A stretch of 6,582 nucleotides of DNA from Methanoregula sp. (GCA_028711405.1 JAQTSH010000086.1:1-6582), one strand, 5' to 3'; positions 1-6,227 are shown, counted from the stretch's first letter. Notes: generated by a model not told the origin, from the sequence alone. Numbers and translations are program-made.

Positions 1-191
1 GACTAAAAAAGGTCGGGTTTGAAAATGCCCGTCACCAGGGAAAGGGCAGTCATACGGTTCTTTTCAAAATTGATGACAAACGGCAGAAGTTACTTGTTGT
101 TGTACCGAAACGGGATATCCTACCTGTTGGTAGTCTCGTCTCTATTATAAAACAGGAAAATTCGCCCGCAACGAATTTCTTGAACTGTTGA
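1..191 (+). CDS. hicA: HicA-type mRNA interferase toxin, 3' part (5' end outside the window)
   Basis: An open frame (codons in phase with base 3) runs from the left edge to a TGA at 189-191 and gives about 62 residues. It starts LKKVGFE, followed by QGKGSHTVLFK, then VVVPKRDILPVGSLVSII and a short tail. This matches the HicA/YcfA family layout: a small dsRBD-like fold with a catalytic His in a G-S-H motif (codon 51-53 here), then a V-P-x-x-x-x-x-x-G-[TS]-L-x-x-I-[LI]-K-Q segment. HicA proteins are about 60-85 aa, so only some 10-20 N-terminal residues should be missing. The family cleaves mRNA and is neutralised by HicB. No hicB is visible downstream, so it would have to lie upstream of the window or be lost. 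The frame is short and was recognised by eye; a degraded copy cannot be excluded. Confidence 0.72.
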   Translation, partial: LKKVGFENARHQGKGSHTVLFKIDDKRQKLLVVVPKRDILPVGSLVSIIKQENSPATNFLNC

Positions 192-325
192 CAAAATAAT
201 TGTGGGCATGCAATCATCCAAAATATGAAGGGGTACTATGGGCTCTGTCTAAAAAATGAGTGATTTTTGTGCCCGCATTCAGATGGAAAAAAATATTTGT
301 TCGAGCAGATTCCTTTAAGTTTCCT

Positions 326-346
326 AAAAAAAGAGGAGCGGCTCCC
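326..346 (-). terminator. Terminator of the catalase gene
   Basis: Read on the minus strand, 17 bases past the catalase stop, a small hairpin (GGGAG, loop CCG, CTCCT, one G-T pair) is followed within two bases by seven T residues (A7 on the plus strand at 326-332). The T-tract alone is enough for archaeal termination. The hairpin is weak and its role is inferred. Confidence 0.6.
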
Positions 347-362
347 TGCCACTCACATCTCC

Positions 363-1820
363 TCACTTCACCTTTTCAAGTGGGATACCGAGCGCATCAG
401 CAACGCCCTTGCCATATGCCTTGTCGGCCCTGAGGCAGTTCCCGATGTGGCGGATCTTAATGAACTCTGGCGTATCGCCCATGGCACGGGCGGTATTCTC
501 GCAGAGCACCTTCTGCTGTGCCTTGCTCATCAGCCGGAAGAGCATGCCCGGCTGGGTGTAATAATCGGAGTCGTCCTCGCGGAAGTTCCATGCCTGCGCT
601 GCGCCGGAGAGCTCGATCGGAGGTTCCTTGTACTCGGGTTGCTCCTGCCACTCGCCAAAACTGTTCGGCTCGTAGCCCACGGCTGACCCGTGGTTTCCAT
701 CCACCCGCATCTGGCCGTCGCGGTGGGAGGCATGGGCATAGGCATGTTTCGGACGGTTGACCGGAATTTGGTCAAGGTTAACGCCAAGGCGGTACCGCTG
801 GGCATCCCCATAGGAGAAGAGGCGGCCCTGCAGCATCTTGTCAGGAGAGAAGCTGATGCCCGGGACAACATTCGCGGGATTGAACGCAGCCTGCTCCACG
901 TCCTGGAAGTAGTTGTCCGGGTTCCGGTTCAGTTCGAGCATGCCCACCTCAATGAGGGGGAAGGACTTGTGGAACCAGACTTTAGTCAGGTCAAAGGGGT
1001 TGTAGGGCATCTTCTTTGCCTGCTCATCCGTCATCACCTGGATATACATCTTCCATCTGGGGAAGTCTCCCTTGTCGATGCTCTCCAGGAGGTCGCGCTG
1101 GTTGCTCTCGCGGTCCTTTGCCACAATCGCTTCGGCTTCCTCGTCCGTGAGATTTTTGATTCCCTGTTGCGTCTTTAAGTGAAACTTGACCCATGTCCGC
1201 TCGTTCTTTGCATTGATCATGCTGAAGGTGTGGCTCCCGAACCCGTGCATGTTCCGGTAGGAATAGGGAATACCACGGTCACTCATGACAATGGTCACCT
1301 GGTGCAATGCTTCGGGGAGGGATGTCCAGAAGTCCCAGTTGTTCTTCGCATTTCGCATGTTGGTGCGGGGATCGCGTTTCACCGCACGGTTGAGGTCCGG
1401 GAACTTGTGCGGGTCGCGGAGAAAGAAGACGGGGGTGTTGTTGCCGACAAGGTCCCAGTTCCCCTCCTCGGTATAAAACTTCATGGCAAAACCACGGATG
1501 TCGCGTTCCGCATCGGCAGCACCGCGCTCACCGGCAACGGTCGAAAAACGGACAAAGCACTCGGTCTCCTTGCCGATCTTTTCGAATATCTTTGCTTTGG
1601 TATACCGGGTGATATCGTGGGTGACCGTGAACTTGCCAAACGCCCCTGATCCCTTAGCATGCATGCGCCGTTCGGGGATTACTTCGCGGTCAAAATGCGC
1701 AAGTTTCTCCAGGTACCAGACGTCCTGCAGCAGCATGGGACCACGGGGTCCTGCCGTAATGGCATTCTGGTTGTCGGGGACCGGTGCCCCGGCAGCTGTC
1801 GTGAGTTTCTTCTTGTCCAT
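363..1820 (-). CDS. katA: Monofunctional haem catalase (small-subunit type)
   Basis: A 485-aa haem catalase that converts 2 H2O2 to O2 and water, normally as a cytoplasmic tetramer. The catalytic signature FDREVIPERRMHAKGSGAFG lies at residues 43-62 with distal His54. The distal Asn is Asn127 in DLVGNNTPVFF, and the proximal haem-ligand Tyr is Tyr337 in RLFSYGDAQ. The His-Asn and His-Tyr spacings (73 and 283 residues) equal those of bovine catalase. The length is that of small-subunit catalases, with no C-terminal flavodoxin-like domain. The frame extends six codons further up to an ATG at 1838, but a GAGGTG Shine-Dalgarno site (1828-1833) sits 7 bases before the ATG at 1820, so MDKKKL is preferred as the start. 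The gene is divergent from the haem biosynthesis operon, which would supply its cofactor. No frameshift or missing key residue is seen. The symbol kat/katA is by family; orthology to a named gene is not tested. Confidence 0.96.
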   Translation of the reverse strand: MDKKKLTTAAGAPVPDNQNAITAGPRGPMLLQDVWYLEKLAHFDREVIPERRMHAKGSGAFGKFTVTHDITRYTKAKIFEKIGKETECFVRFSTVAGERGAADAERDIRGFAMKFYTEEGNWDLVGNNTPVFFLRDPHKFPDLNRAVKRDPRTNMRNAKNNWDFWTSLPEALHQVTIVMSDRGIPYSYRNMHGFGSHTFSMINAKNERTWVKFHLKTQQGIKNLTDEEAEAIVAKDRESNQRDLLESIDKGDFPRWKMYIQVMTDEQAKKMPYNPFDLTKVWFHKSFPLIEVGMLELNRNPDNYFQDVEQAAFNPANVVPGISFSPDKMLQGRLFSYGDAQRYRLGVNLDQIPVNRPKHAYAHASHRDGQMRVDGNHGSAVGYEPNSFGEWQEQPEYKEPPIELSGAAQAWNFREDDSDYYTQPGMLFRLMSKAQQKVLCENTARAMGDTPEFIKIRHIGNCLRADKAYGKGVADALGIPLEKVK

Positions 1821-1827
1821 GAGTTGA

Positions 1828-1833
1828 CACCTC
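1828..1833 (-). promoter_or_regulatory. Ribosome binding site of catalase (decides the start)
   Basis: GAGGTG on the minus strand complements the archaeal 16S rRNA 3' end and lies 7 bases upstream of the ATG at 1820. It falls inside the longer open frame that begins at 1838, so it favours the 485-residue product over the 491-residue one. Confidence 0.75.
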
Positions 1834-1838
1834 ATCAT

Positions 1839-1873
1839 CTGCCCCGAAGAGGAGGCAGCTCAGGCAAAGCCTG
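1839..1873 (-). promoter_or_regulatory. Two adjacent hairpins in the catalase 5' leader
   Basis: On the minus strand, CAGGC-TTT-GCCTG (1861-1873, perfect 5-bp stem) is followed after two bases by CTGCCTC-CTCTTC-GGGGCAG (1839-1858, 7-bp stem with one G-T pair). The second ends 5 bases before the Shine-Dalgarno site. Both would lie in the leader RNA if transcription starts near 1875. A regulatory role is inferred from position only. Confidence 0.4.
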
Positions 1874-1896
1874 TATCGTAGCATTTTCACTCCGTT

Positions 1897-1905
1897 CATA
1901 TTAAT
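1897..1905 (-). promoter_or_regulatory. Candidate TATA box of catalase
   Basis: The minus strand reads GAAGATTAATATGAAC here: an A/T core preceded by a purine-rich stretch that could act as BRE. A start about 25 bases downstream (near 1875) would give a leader of roughly 55 bases that includes the two hairpins and the ribosome binding site. By-eye call only. On the opposite strand the T-run at 1952-1957 is the only, weaker, TATA-like candidate for ahbD. Confidence 0.35.
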
Positions 1906-2003
1906 CTTCACTAAAGGTACATCCTGATTCCTGCATCTGCCTGCACCAATTCTTTTTTACTCTCTTAGCTCAAAGTGAGTCAGGAAGCACAGGAAATATA
2001 GTC

Positions 2004-3080
2004 GTGAACGGTACGGTGAGTGCACCGCGTATTATCTCATGGAACATCACACTCAGGTGTCCCCTGAAGTGTTCCCACTGTTACATGGACGCCGGTGAAA
2101 AGGAAGCAGAAGAAGTACTCTCCACGCAGGAGGCATTTGCCGTCATCGACCAGATCCGTGCCACCGGTAAACCGGTCGTTGTGCTGAGCGGCGGCGAGCC
2201 GCTCCTCCGTGAGGATATTTATGATATCGCACGGTACGGCACGGTGCAGGGACTACGGATGGTCATGGGGACCAGCGGGTACCTCATCGACCGTGATACC
2301 GCGATGAAACTCCGTGAGTCGGGCATCCAGGCTGTTGCCATCAGCCTGGATTCGATAGATCCGTCTGTCCACGATGCATTCCGGGGGCTATTCGGGGTTT
2401 GGGAGCGAGCAGTGCAGGCAATCGGGCACTGTCGCGACGCAGGGATCGCGATCCAAATCAATATGTCGGTGATGAGATCTGCCATCCATGATGTGGAAGA
2501 GGTTATCGGACTCGGCACTTCCCTCGGGGTCCGCGATTACCAGCTCTTCTTCCCTATCCCAACCGGGCGGGCACGGCATATCGAACCCCGCAGCCCGCAG
2601 GAATATGAAGAACTGATCCGGCAGATCCTCATCCGCTACCGGAATTCCGGTCTGAACATCCGCCCGACATGCGCCCCGCAGTTTCGTCGTATCGCGGATG
2701 AACTGGGTATTGTTAACCCGACCTGGGGCCGGGGCTGCCTTGCCGGTATCACCTACTGCCGGCTCTTTGCCAATGGTGATGTGACTCCCTGCCCGTACCT
2801 GCCGGTCAGCGCCGGTAATGTGCGCACGACATCATTCTTTGAGATCTGGAACAATTCCCCGCTCTTTGCCGCACTCCGCGATCCTGACCGGCTCACGGGA
2901 AAGTGCGGACGGTGCGAATTCAGGATAACCTGCGGCGGGTGCCGGGCCCGGGCATACCGGAGGGAGAACGCGGCATCCCCGCTCTGGTGTGACGGTCTTG
3001 CAACACCGGAAGCGCTCAACGGTGAATGCTGCGGGGAAGACCCGTGGTGCCCGTACCAGCCCGGCGAGGTGACACCGTGA
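2004..3080 (+). CDS. ahbD: Haem b synthase AhbD (radical SAM, Fe-coproporphyrin III decarboxylase)
   Basis: A 358-aa radical SAM enzyme of the siroheme-dependent haem pathway. The family oxidatively decarboxylates the two propionates of Fe-coproporphyrin III to vinyls, giving haem b. Visible features are the radical SAM cluster C19-x3-C23-x2-C26 (RCPLKCSHCY), GGEP at 63-66, and a C-terminal auxiliary-cluster region with C245, C252 and C263 (GRGCLAGITYC, GDVTPCPYLP) plus C301, C304, C310 and C313 (GKCGRCEFRITCGGCRARAY). The GRGCLAG, PCPYLP and CGGCRARAY blocks and the TCAP block before them mark AhbD rather than AhbC. After CRARAY there is an extra Cys-rich stretch (C329, C342, C343) before the usual DPWCPY-x-P end. 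The start is the GTG at 2004, with only a weak AGGAA 8 bases upstream; GTG at 2016 is an alternative. First gene of the operon; its TGA overlaps the ahbA GTG. AhbD versus another radical SAM/SPASM enzyme is settled by motif and by the neighbours. Confidence 0.88.
   Translation: MNGTVSAPRIISWNITLRCPLKCSHCYMDAGEKEAEEVLSTQEAFAVIDQIRATGKPVVVLSGGEPLLREDIYDIARYGTVQGLRMVMGTSGYLIDRDTAMKLRESGIQAVAISLDSIDPSVHDAFRGLFGVWERAVQAIGHCRDAGIAIQINMSVMRSAIHDVEEVIGLGTSLGVRDYQLFFPIPTGRARHIEPRSPQEYEELIRQILIRYRNSGLNIRPTCAPQFRRIADELGIVNPTWGRGCLAGITYCRLFANGDVTPCPYLPVSAGNVRTTSFFEIWNNSPLFAALRDPDRLTGKCGRCEFRITCGGCRARAYRRENAASPLWCDGLATPEALNGECCGEDPWCPYQPGEVTP
3066..3072 (+). promoter_or_regulatory. Ribosome binding site of ahbA (decides the start)
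   Basis: GAGGTGA, a seven-base match to the archaeal anti-Shine-Dalgarno sequence, lies inside the end of ahbD and 4 bases before the GTG at 3077. It selects that GTG over the upstream in-frame ATG at 3026. Confidence 0.75.
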
Positions 3081-3589
3081 GCGGCAACTTCATACCAGAC
3101 CAGACTGATCTTGCAATACTCACTGTGCTTCAGGATGATCTCCCGCTGGTATCCCGGCCATGGAAAGCGGTTGCAGACCGGCTCGGGATTACTGAAACCG
3201 GGCTGATCGATCGCATGAAACGGCTGGAAAAGGATGGCATTATACGGGGGATATCCCCGGTGCTGGAATCCCATCACCTCGGCTTGCATGCCGCGACACT
3301 TATCGCCCTCCATGTACCTGAAGATAGAGTAAATGAGATTGCATCCATCATCAGCAGTTATCCGGAAGTGTCACACAACTTCAAACGGGATCATTACTAT
3401 TCCCTCTGGTTCACGATTGCAGCACAGAACGGGAATGGGATCCAAAAGGTGCTGGATGAGATCCTGGACAGGACCGGGATTCCGGTATCGGATGTTCTTG
3501 ACCTGCCGACAGTAAAAAAAATTAAAATCGATGTGCGGTTCTCCTTTTCGCCTGTATCCTCCGGGGAGGTTGTCCATGGATCCGATTGA
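3077..3589 (+). CDS. ahbA: Siroheme decarboxylase, alpha-type subunit (Lrp/AsnC-like)
   Basis: A 170-aa protein with an N-terminal winged-helix Lrp/AsnC-like domain (about residues 8-60, QTDLAILTVLQDDLPLV then KRLEKDGIIRGI) and a C-terminal alpha/beta domain. The latter carries SYPEVSHNFKRDHYYSLWFT (94-113), the hallmark of AhbA-type subunits. In this family the fold is enzymatic, not a DNA-binding regulator: with its partner it removes the two acetate carboxyls at C12 and C18 of siroheme to give 12,18-didecarboxysiroheme. The frame is open back to an ATG at 3026, but the GTG at 3077 has a strong ribosome binding site, overlaps the ahbD stop by GTGA, and begins the conserved domain without a spurious 17-residue extension. 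It overlaps ahbB by 14 bases, implying coupled translation of the two subunits. Assignment of alpha versus beta is from remembered family motifs and could be swapped. Confidence 0.83.
   Translation: MSGNFIPDQTDLAILTVLQDDLPLVSRPWKAVADRLGITETGLIDRMKRLEKDGIIRGISPVLESHHLGLHAATLIALHVPEDRVNEIASIISSYPEVSHNFKRDHYYSLWFTIAAQNGNGIQKVLDEILDRTGIPVSDVLDLPTVKKIKIDVRFSFSPVSSGEVVHGSD
3565..3570 (+). promoter_or_regulatory. Ribosome binding site of ahbB (decides the start)
   Basis: GGAGGT lies 5 bases before the ATG at 3576, inside the end of ahbA. It supports that ATG over the in-frame ATG at 3531, which would add 15 residues. Confidence 0.75.
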
Positions 3590-4064
3590 TGTTCAGGTAC
3601 TACGGGAACTGGAACGGGGGCTCCCGCTCGTCCCTGCTCCCTTTGAAGAGATGGGAAAACGACTTGGTCTCAGTGGCGACGAGGTTGTGGAACGGATCCG
3701 GCTCATGAAGGAAGCGGGTATCATCCGGAAATTCCGGGCACGTATTGATCAGCGGAAGGTCGGGATCACCGCAAATGCTCTTGTTGCATGGAACCCGGCA
3801 GGATTGGGAGAACAAGATCCTGGAAAACTTCTCGCAGCATTTCCTTCCGTTACCCATTGTTATGAACGCAGACCGATACCGGGTCGGTGGGAGTACACCT
3901 ATTACACCGTCCACCACGGGTATAGTAAAAGCCAGGTGCTGGTCGAAGTGAACGCGGTTGCAGAGACGATCGGCTGCCCGGATTATGCAGTTCTCTTCAG
4001 CACCCGCGAGTTCAAGCGTGTGCCGAATGTACGGATGCGGGAGAATGGAGGGGGTGTCTCATGA
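3576..4064 (+). CDS. ahbB: Siroheme decarboxylase, beta-type subunit (Lrp/AsnC-like)
   Basis: A 162-aa paralogue of the preceding subunit. It has a winged-helix part (about 1-55: IDVQVLRELERGLPLVPAPF, then LMKEAGIIRKF) and a C-terminal domain with VTHCYERRP (92-100), YTYYTVHHG (107-115) and VLFSTREFKR near residues 143-152. These last three blocks are typical of AhbB/NirH-type subunits and distinguish it from AhbA. The two form the siroheme decarboxylase heterodimer that catalyses the first step of the Ahb haem route. The start at ATG 3576 follows a clear ribosome binding site and overlaps the end of ahbA by 14 bases. The stop overlaps the ahbC start as ATGA, so translation of all four genes is probably coupled. 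A general annotation as an AsnC family transcriptional regulator would be misleading here. Confidence 0.83.
   Translation: MDPIDVQVLRELERGLPLVPAPFEEMGKRLGLSGDEVVERIRLMKEAGIIRKFRARIDQRKVGITANALVAWNPAGLGEQDPGKLLAAFPSVTHCYERRPIPGRWEYTYYTVHHGYSKSQVLVEVNAVAETIGCPDYAVLFSTREFKRVPNVRMRENGGGVS
4047..4051 (+). promoter_or_regulatory. Ribosome binding site of ahbC
   Basis: GGAGG, 9 bases before the ATG at 4061 and inside the end of ahbB. It supports the ATG in the ATGA overlap as the start. Confidence 0.6.
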
Positions 4065-5251
4065 ACCGGATCACCCAATGTATGCACGGGCGGGGAACGG
4101 TCAGCGGCGTGATGCGCCACCGGCATAAACCGCAGACCGATGTGCCCAGCACCTATCTCGCATTTTCCGGGAAGTACCAGCCGGTGGTTTTCTGGAATCT
4201 CACGGATCGCTGCAACCTGAGATGTATCCATTGTTACGGCAAATCCGGACCGGGACACACGACAGAAGGAGAGCTCACGACCGCTGAAGCACTCAAGGTC
4301 ATCGACGATCTTGCGGATATGGGTGTCCCGCTAATCCTGTTCACCGGCGGGGAACCGCTTCTCCGTGAGGATATCTGGGAACTGACACGTCATGCCGGCA
4401 GCCGGGGTCTCAAGATGGCGCTCAGCACCAATGGAACGCTGATCACGCCAGACATTGCCCGGAGAATCAAAGAAAGCGGGATCGAATATGCCGGCATATC
4501 GCTTGACGGTGCGAAAGCAGGGACTCATGATCGGTTCCGTAATTCCCCCGGTGCGTTTGAGCGGACAATACATGCATTTGCGGCATGCAAAAAAGCCGGG
4601 CTCCGGTGCGGGGTCCGGGTTACGCTCACGAAAGAGAACTGCCGTGAACTTGAAGCGCTTGTCGATCTTTCCATTTCCCTCGGTGCCTCCCGCTTCTGCC
4701 TGTACTGGCTTGTGCCAACGGGGAGGGGAAGTGATTCCTACGCCCGGCTGCAACTGGACCGGGATGAGGTAACCGGGGCTCTCGATCTTCTCTACCGGAA
4801 AGCAAAAGAGATGGATCCTGCAACCATGGAGTTCCTGACCGTAGATGCCCCACAGGACTGCATCCACCTGCTCGCTTCCATGGAAAAAGACGGATCGGAA
4901 GATCTGGTCGAGGCCCGGAGACTCCTCGAGTCATTGAAGGGGGGGTGTAGCGCCGGCACCCGGGTGGCAAACATCGATTCCCGGGGAAATGTTTATCCCT
5001 GCCAGTTCGCCCGCTCACCGGAATTTCTTGCCGGGAATATCCGAAAACTGCCGTTCAGCCGGATCTGGGCTGATATACAGAATCCCGTGCTCGCCCGGTT
5101 CCGGGAAAAAAATGCACGGTTCGGGGGCCGGTGCGGGATCTGCAGTTATCGCGATCTCTGCGGCGGCGGGTGTCGGGTCCGGGCACACGCTGTGGAAGGG
5201 GATTTTCGGGCAGAGGATCCGTTCTGTTTTGTTGATAAACCGGGAGGATGA
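4061..5251 (+). CDS. ahbC: Fe-coproporphyrin III synthase AhbC (radical SAM, 12,18-didecarboxysiroheme deacetylase)
   Basis: A 396-aa radical SAM protein of the NirJ/AhbC family, which removes the C2 and C7 acetate groups of 12,18-didecarboxysiroheme to yield Fe-coproporphyrin III. A roughly 40-residue N-terminal lead typical of NirJ/AhbC (VMRHRH...VPSTYLAFS) precedes the radical SAM cluster C51-x3-C55-x2-C58 (DRCNLRCIHCYG); GGEP is at 96-99. The C-terminal auxiliary region carries C296, C314 (GNVYPCQF), C358, C361, C367, C371 (RCGICSYRDLCGGGCRVRA) and C389 (EDPFC). The long N-terminal lead and the CRVRA-x-AVEGD block separate it from the upstream AhbD. Last gene of the operon, fused to ahbB by an ATGA overlap and followed by an oligo-T terminator. 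A haem d1 role (NirJ) is less likely because ahbD and a haem catalase are next to it and no nir genes are seen. Confidence 0.87.
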   Translation: MNRITQCMHGRGTVSGVMRHRHKPQTDVPSTYLAFSGKYQPVVFWNLTDRCNLRCIHCYGKSGPGHTTEGELTTAEALKVIDDLADMGVPLILFTGGEPLLREDIWELTRHAGSRGLKMALSTNGTLITPDIARRIKESGIEYAGISLDGAKAGTHDRFRNSPGAFERTIHAFAACKKAGLRCGVRVTLTKENCRELEALVDLSISLGASRFCLYWLVPTGRGSDSYARLQLDRDEVTGALDLLYRKAKEMDPATMEFLTVDAPQDCIHLLASMEKDGSEDLVEARRLLESLKGGCSAGTRVANIDSRGNVYPCQFARSPEFLAGNIRKLPFSRIWADIQNPVLARFREKNARFGGRCGICSYRDLCGGGCRVRAHAVEGDFRAEDPFCFVDKPGG

Positions 5252-5269
5252 TTAACAAGTAATATAAGC

Positions 5270-5300
5270 AAAAATTGGGCTCATTTTTCGTTTTAATTTT
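5270..5300 (+). terminator. Terminator of the ahb operon
   Basis: An A/T stem AAAAAT (5270-5275), 7-base loop, ATTTTT (5283-5288) is followed by two further T4 runs (5291-5294, 5297-5300). It begins 18 bases after the ahbC stop. Successive T-tracts are the usual archaeal termination signal. Confidence 0.6.
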
Positions 5301-5431
5301 GGTTCTTCTCAGATCTATCTAAATTTCAAGTGGTTTCACAAATTTTCTGGGCTTGCACTGAGTGCCAAGTGAAAAATTGGTATCCTCCCTTGGGGGCGGG
5401 AGTCATCACCGGTCATCACTCACTCCGGGGG

Positions 5432-5520
5432 TACTGGAGAAATGGTACCATCACTCTTCCCCGGTCTCTGAGTCATTTGTTACCATTCTGAGTCCTTTGC
5501 CCGAATCCGGTTTCCGGTAG
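5432..5520 (+). repeat. 89-bp tandem repeat, copy 1
   Basis: Begins TACTGGAGAAATGGTACCAT and ends CCGGTTTCCGGTAG. It matches copy 2 at 86 of 89 positions and holds the 10-bp palindrome ATGGTACCAT at 5442-5451. CTGAGTC occurs twice inside each unit. No convincing reading frame runs through the array. Confidence 0.9.
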
Positions 5521-5609
5521 TACTGGAGAGATGGTACCATCACTCTTCCCCGGTTCCTGAGTCATTTGTTACCATTCTGAGTCCTTTGCCCGAATCCGGT
5601 TTCCGGTAG
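5521..5609 (+). repeat. 89-bp tandem repeat, copy 2
   Basis: Directly abuts copy 1 and differs at three positions. The palindrome ATGGTACCAT is at 5531-5540. The near identity of copies 1 and 2 points to a recent duplication. Confidence 0.9.
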
Positions 5610-5698
5610 TACTGGAGAGATGGTACCATCATCTCTCACCGGTTTTTGAATCGTGTGGTACCTTTCCGGGTCCTTTGGATAACGTGACTCGGATCGCT
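5610..5698 (+). repeat. 89-bp tandem repeat, copy 3 (degenerate)
   Basis: The first 22 bases are identical to copy 2, including ATGGTACCAT at 5620-5629. After that only islands remain alike (for example ACCGGT, GGTACC against GTTACC, GTCCTTTG). Its far end overlaps the last codons of the methyltransferase pseudogene (down to 5679). Confidence 0.7.
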
Positions 5699-6171
5699 CG
5701 GGAACATCCCCAATATAATACAACGCTGGTGAAAATGTCTGCCCAGTGCCGCTATCACCAGCAGGATCGACATACTGATGCGATCCGAAGGAAAACAGAC
5801 CCTGCACGATATTGTCGTCAGCGTCTTCCAGGCAGCGGTCTCGGTCGCCGACTTCCACAATACTATCGCATCAGTGGTCCTGCCAGCAGCCCGCTCCTGG
5901 TATAATTTTGAAAACCACCGCTCGACACCGGGCCCGAACGAGGGTAGAGATACACCCGTCCCACCCAGGGCTGCACGACCTCATTATCCTGAACAGTATA
6001 GTACTTCGCTGCCGGAACATTCGGGATCTCCCGGCTGTTGCTGGTCGGGTCGAGGTCAATTGCACTCATGCAAGCAATCACTGTATCGAGGATGTACTGC
6101 AGCGTGTAATGCTCCGTACTCTTGTGTGAAAGAAGCGCTGGCGGGACGGTTATCTCTGACTCAGGAAAACT
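5679..6171 (-). pseudogene. Phage-type DNA N6-adenine methyltransferase (Dam family) pseudogene, two frameshifts
   Basis: Three minus-strand frames together spell one protein of about 164 residues. Frame 1 (6171 to about 5940) holds STEHYTLQYILDTVIACM, then AIDLDPTSNS, NVPAAKYYTV and QPWVGRVYLYP. Frame 2 (about 5938 to 5774) holds FGPGVERWFSKLYQ, then TTDAIVLWKSATETAAW and CFPSDRIS. Frame 3 (about 5774 to 5679) holds YVDPAGDSGTGQTFSPALYY, then IGDVPERSESRY. This is the order of phage DNA N6-adenine methyltransferases: a W/HYTP start, the IDLDPAS motif, PW-x-GRVFLNPPF, then the A-T-E-T segment. One-base deletions near 5940 and 5774 explain both shifts. The catalytic N-P-P-[YF] motif is doubly damaged: the Asn codon reads TAC (Tyr), and the first shift falls in the Pro-Pro codons. 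A TGA at 6172-6174 stands before the first residue and no start codon is visible, so the 5' end is also lost. Family by motif recognition; pseudogene status is clear unless the sequence has errors. Confidence 0.8.
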
Positions 6172-6227
6172 TCAGGTCTGTTTGAGAAACATCTGTGAAA
6201 CCACGGGATTAGGCTTTACTGAACGAG

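Noticed and set aside
241..260. GGGCTCTGTCTAAAAAATGA resembling an insertion-sequence end
   Set aside because: No partner inverted repeat, target duplication or transposase is visible in the window.
267..1904. Long plus-strand open frames at 267-686, 690-1178, 1179-1649, 1483-1827 and 1659-1904
   Set aside because: They are antisense to the intact catalase gene, whose GC-rich codon third positions leave the opposite strand open. No family likeness or ribosome sites support them.
3077..4064. Two Lrp/AsnC transcription regulators
   Set aside because: The helix-turn-helix likeness is real, but the family-specific motifs and position between two Ahb radical SAM genes point to siroheme decarboxylase subunits.
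5352..5369. Hairpin CTTGCAC/GTGCCAAG with one bulge
   Set aside because: A 7-bp stem exists but no T-tract follows on either strand at the right distance and no gene end is near; chance is likely.
5432..5698. CRISPR array
   Set aside because: The copies are contiguous 89-bp units with no unique spacers between short direct repeats.
5774..5940. Programmed frameshifting to make an active methyltransferase
   Set aside because: Two separate shifts, no obvious slippery heptamer, a mutated catalytic Asn and no start codon fit decay better.
5778..6185. Plus-strand frames of 135 and 105 codons over the methyltransferase region
   Set aside because: The minus strand carries recognisable protein motifs across the same bases; the plus-strand translations are low-complexity and Ser/Pro/Arg-rich without motifs.
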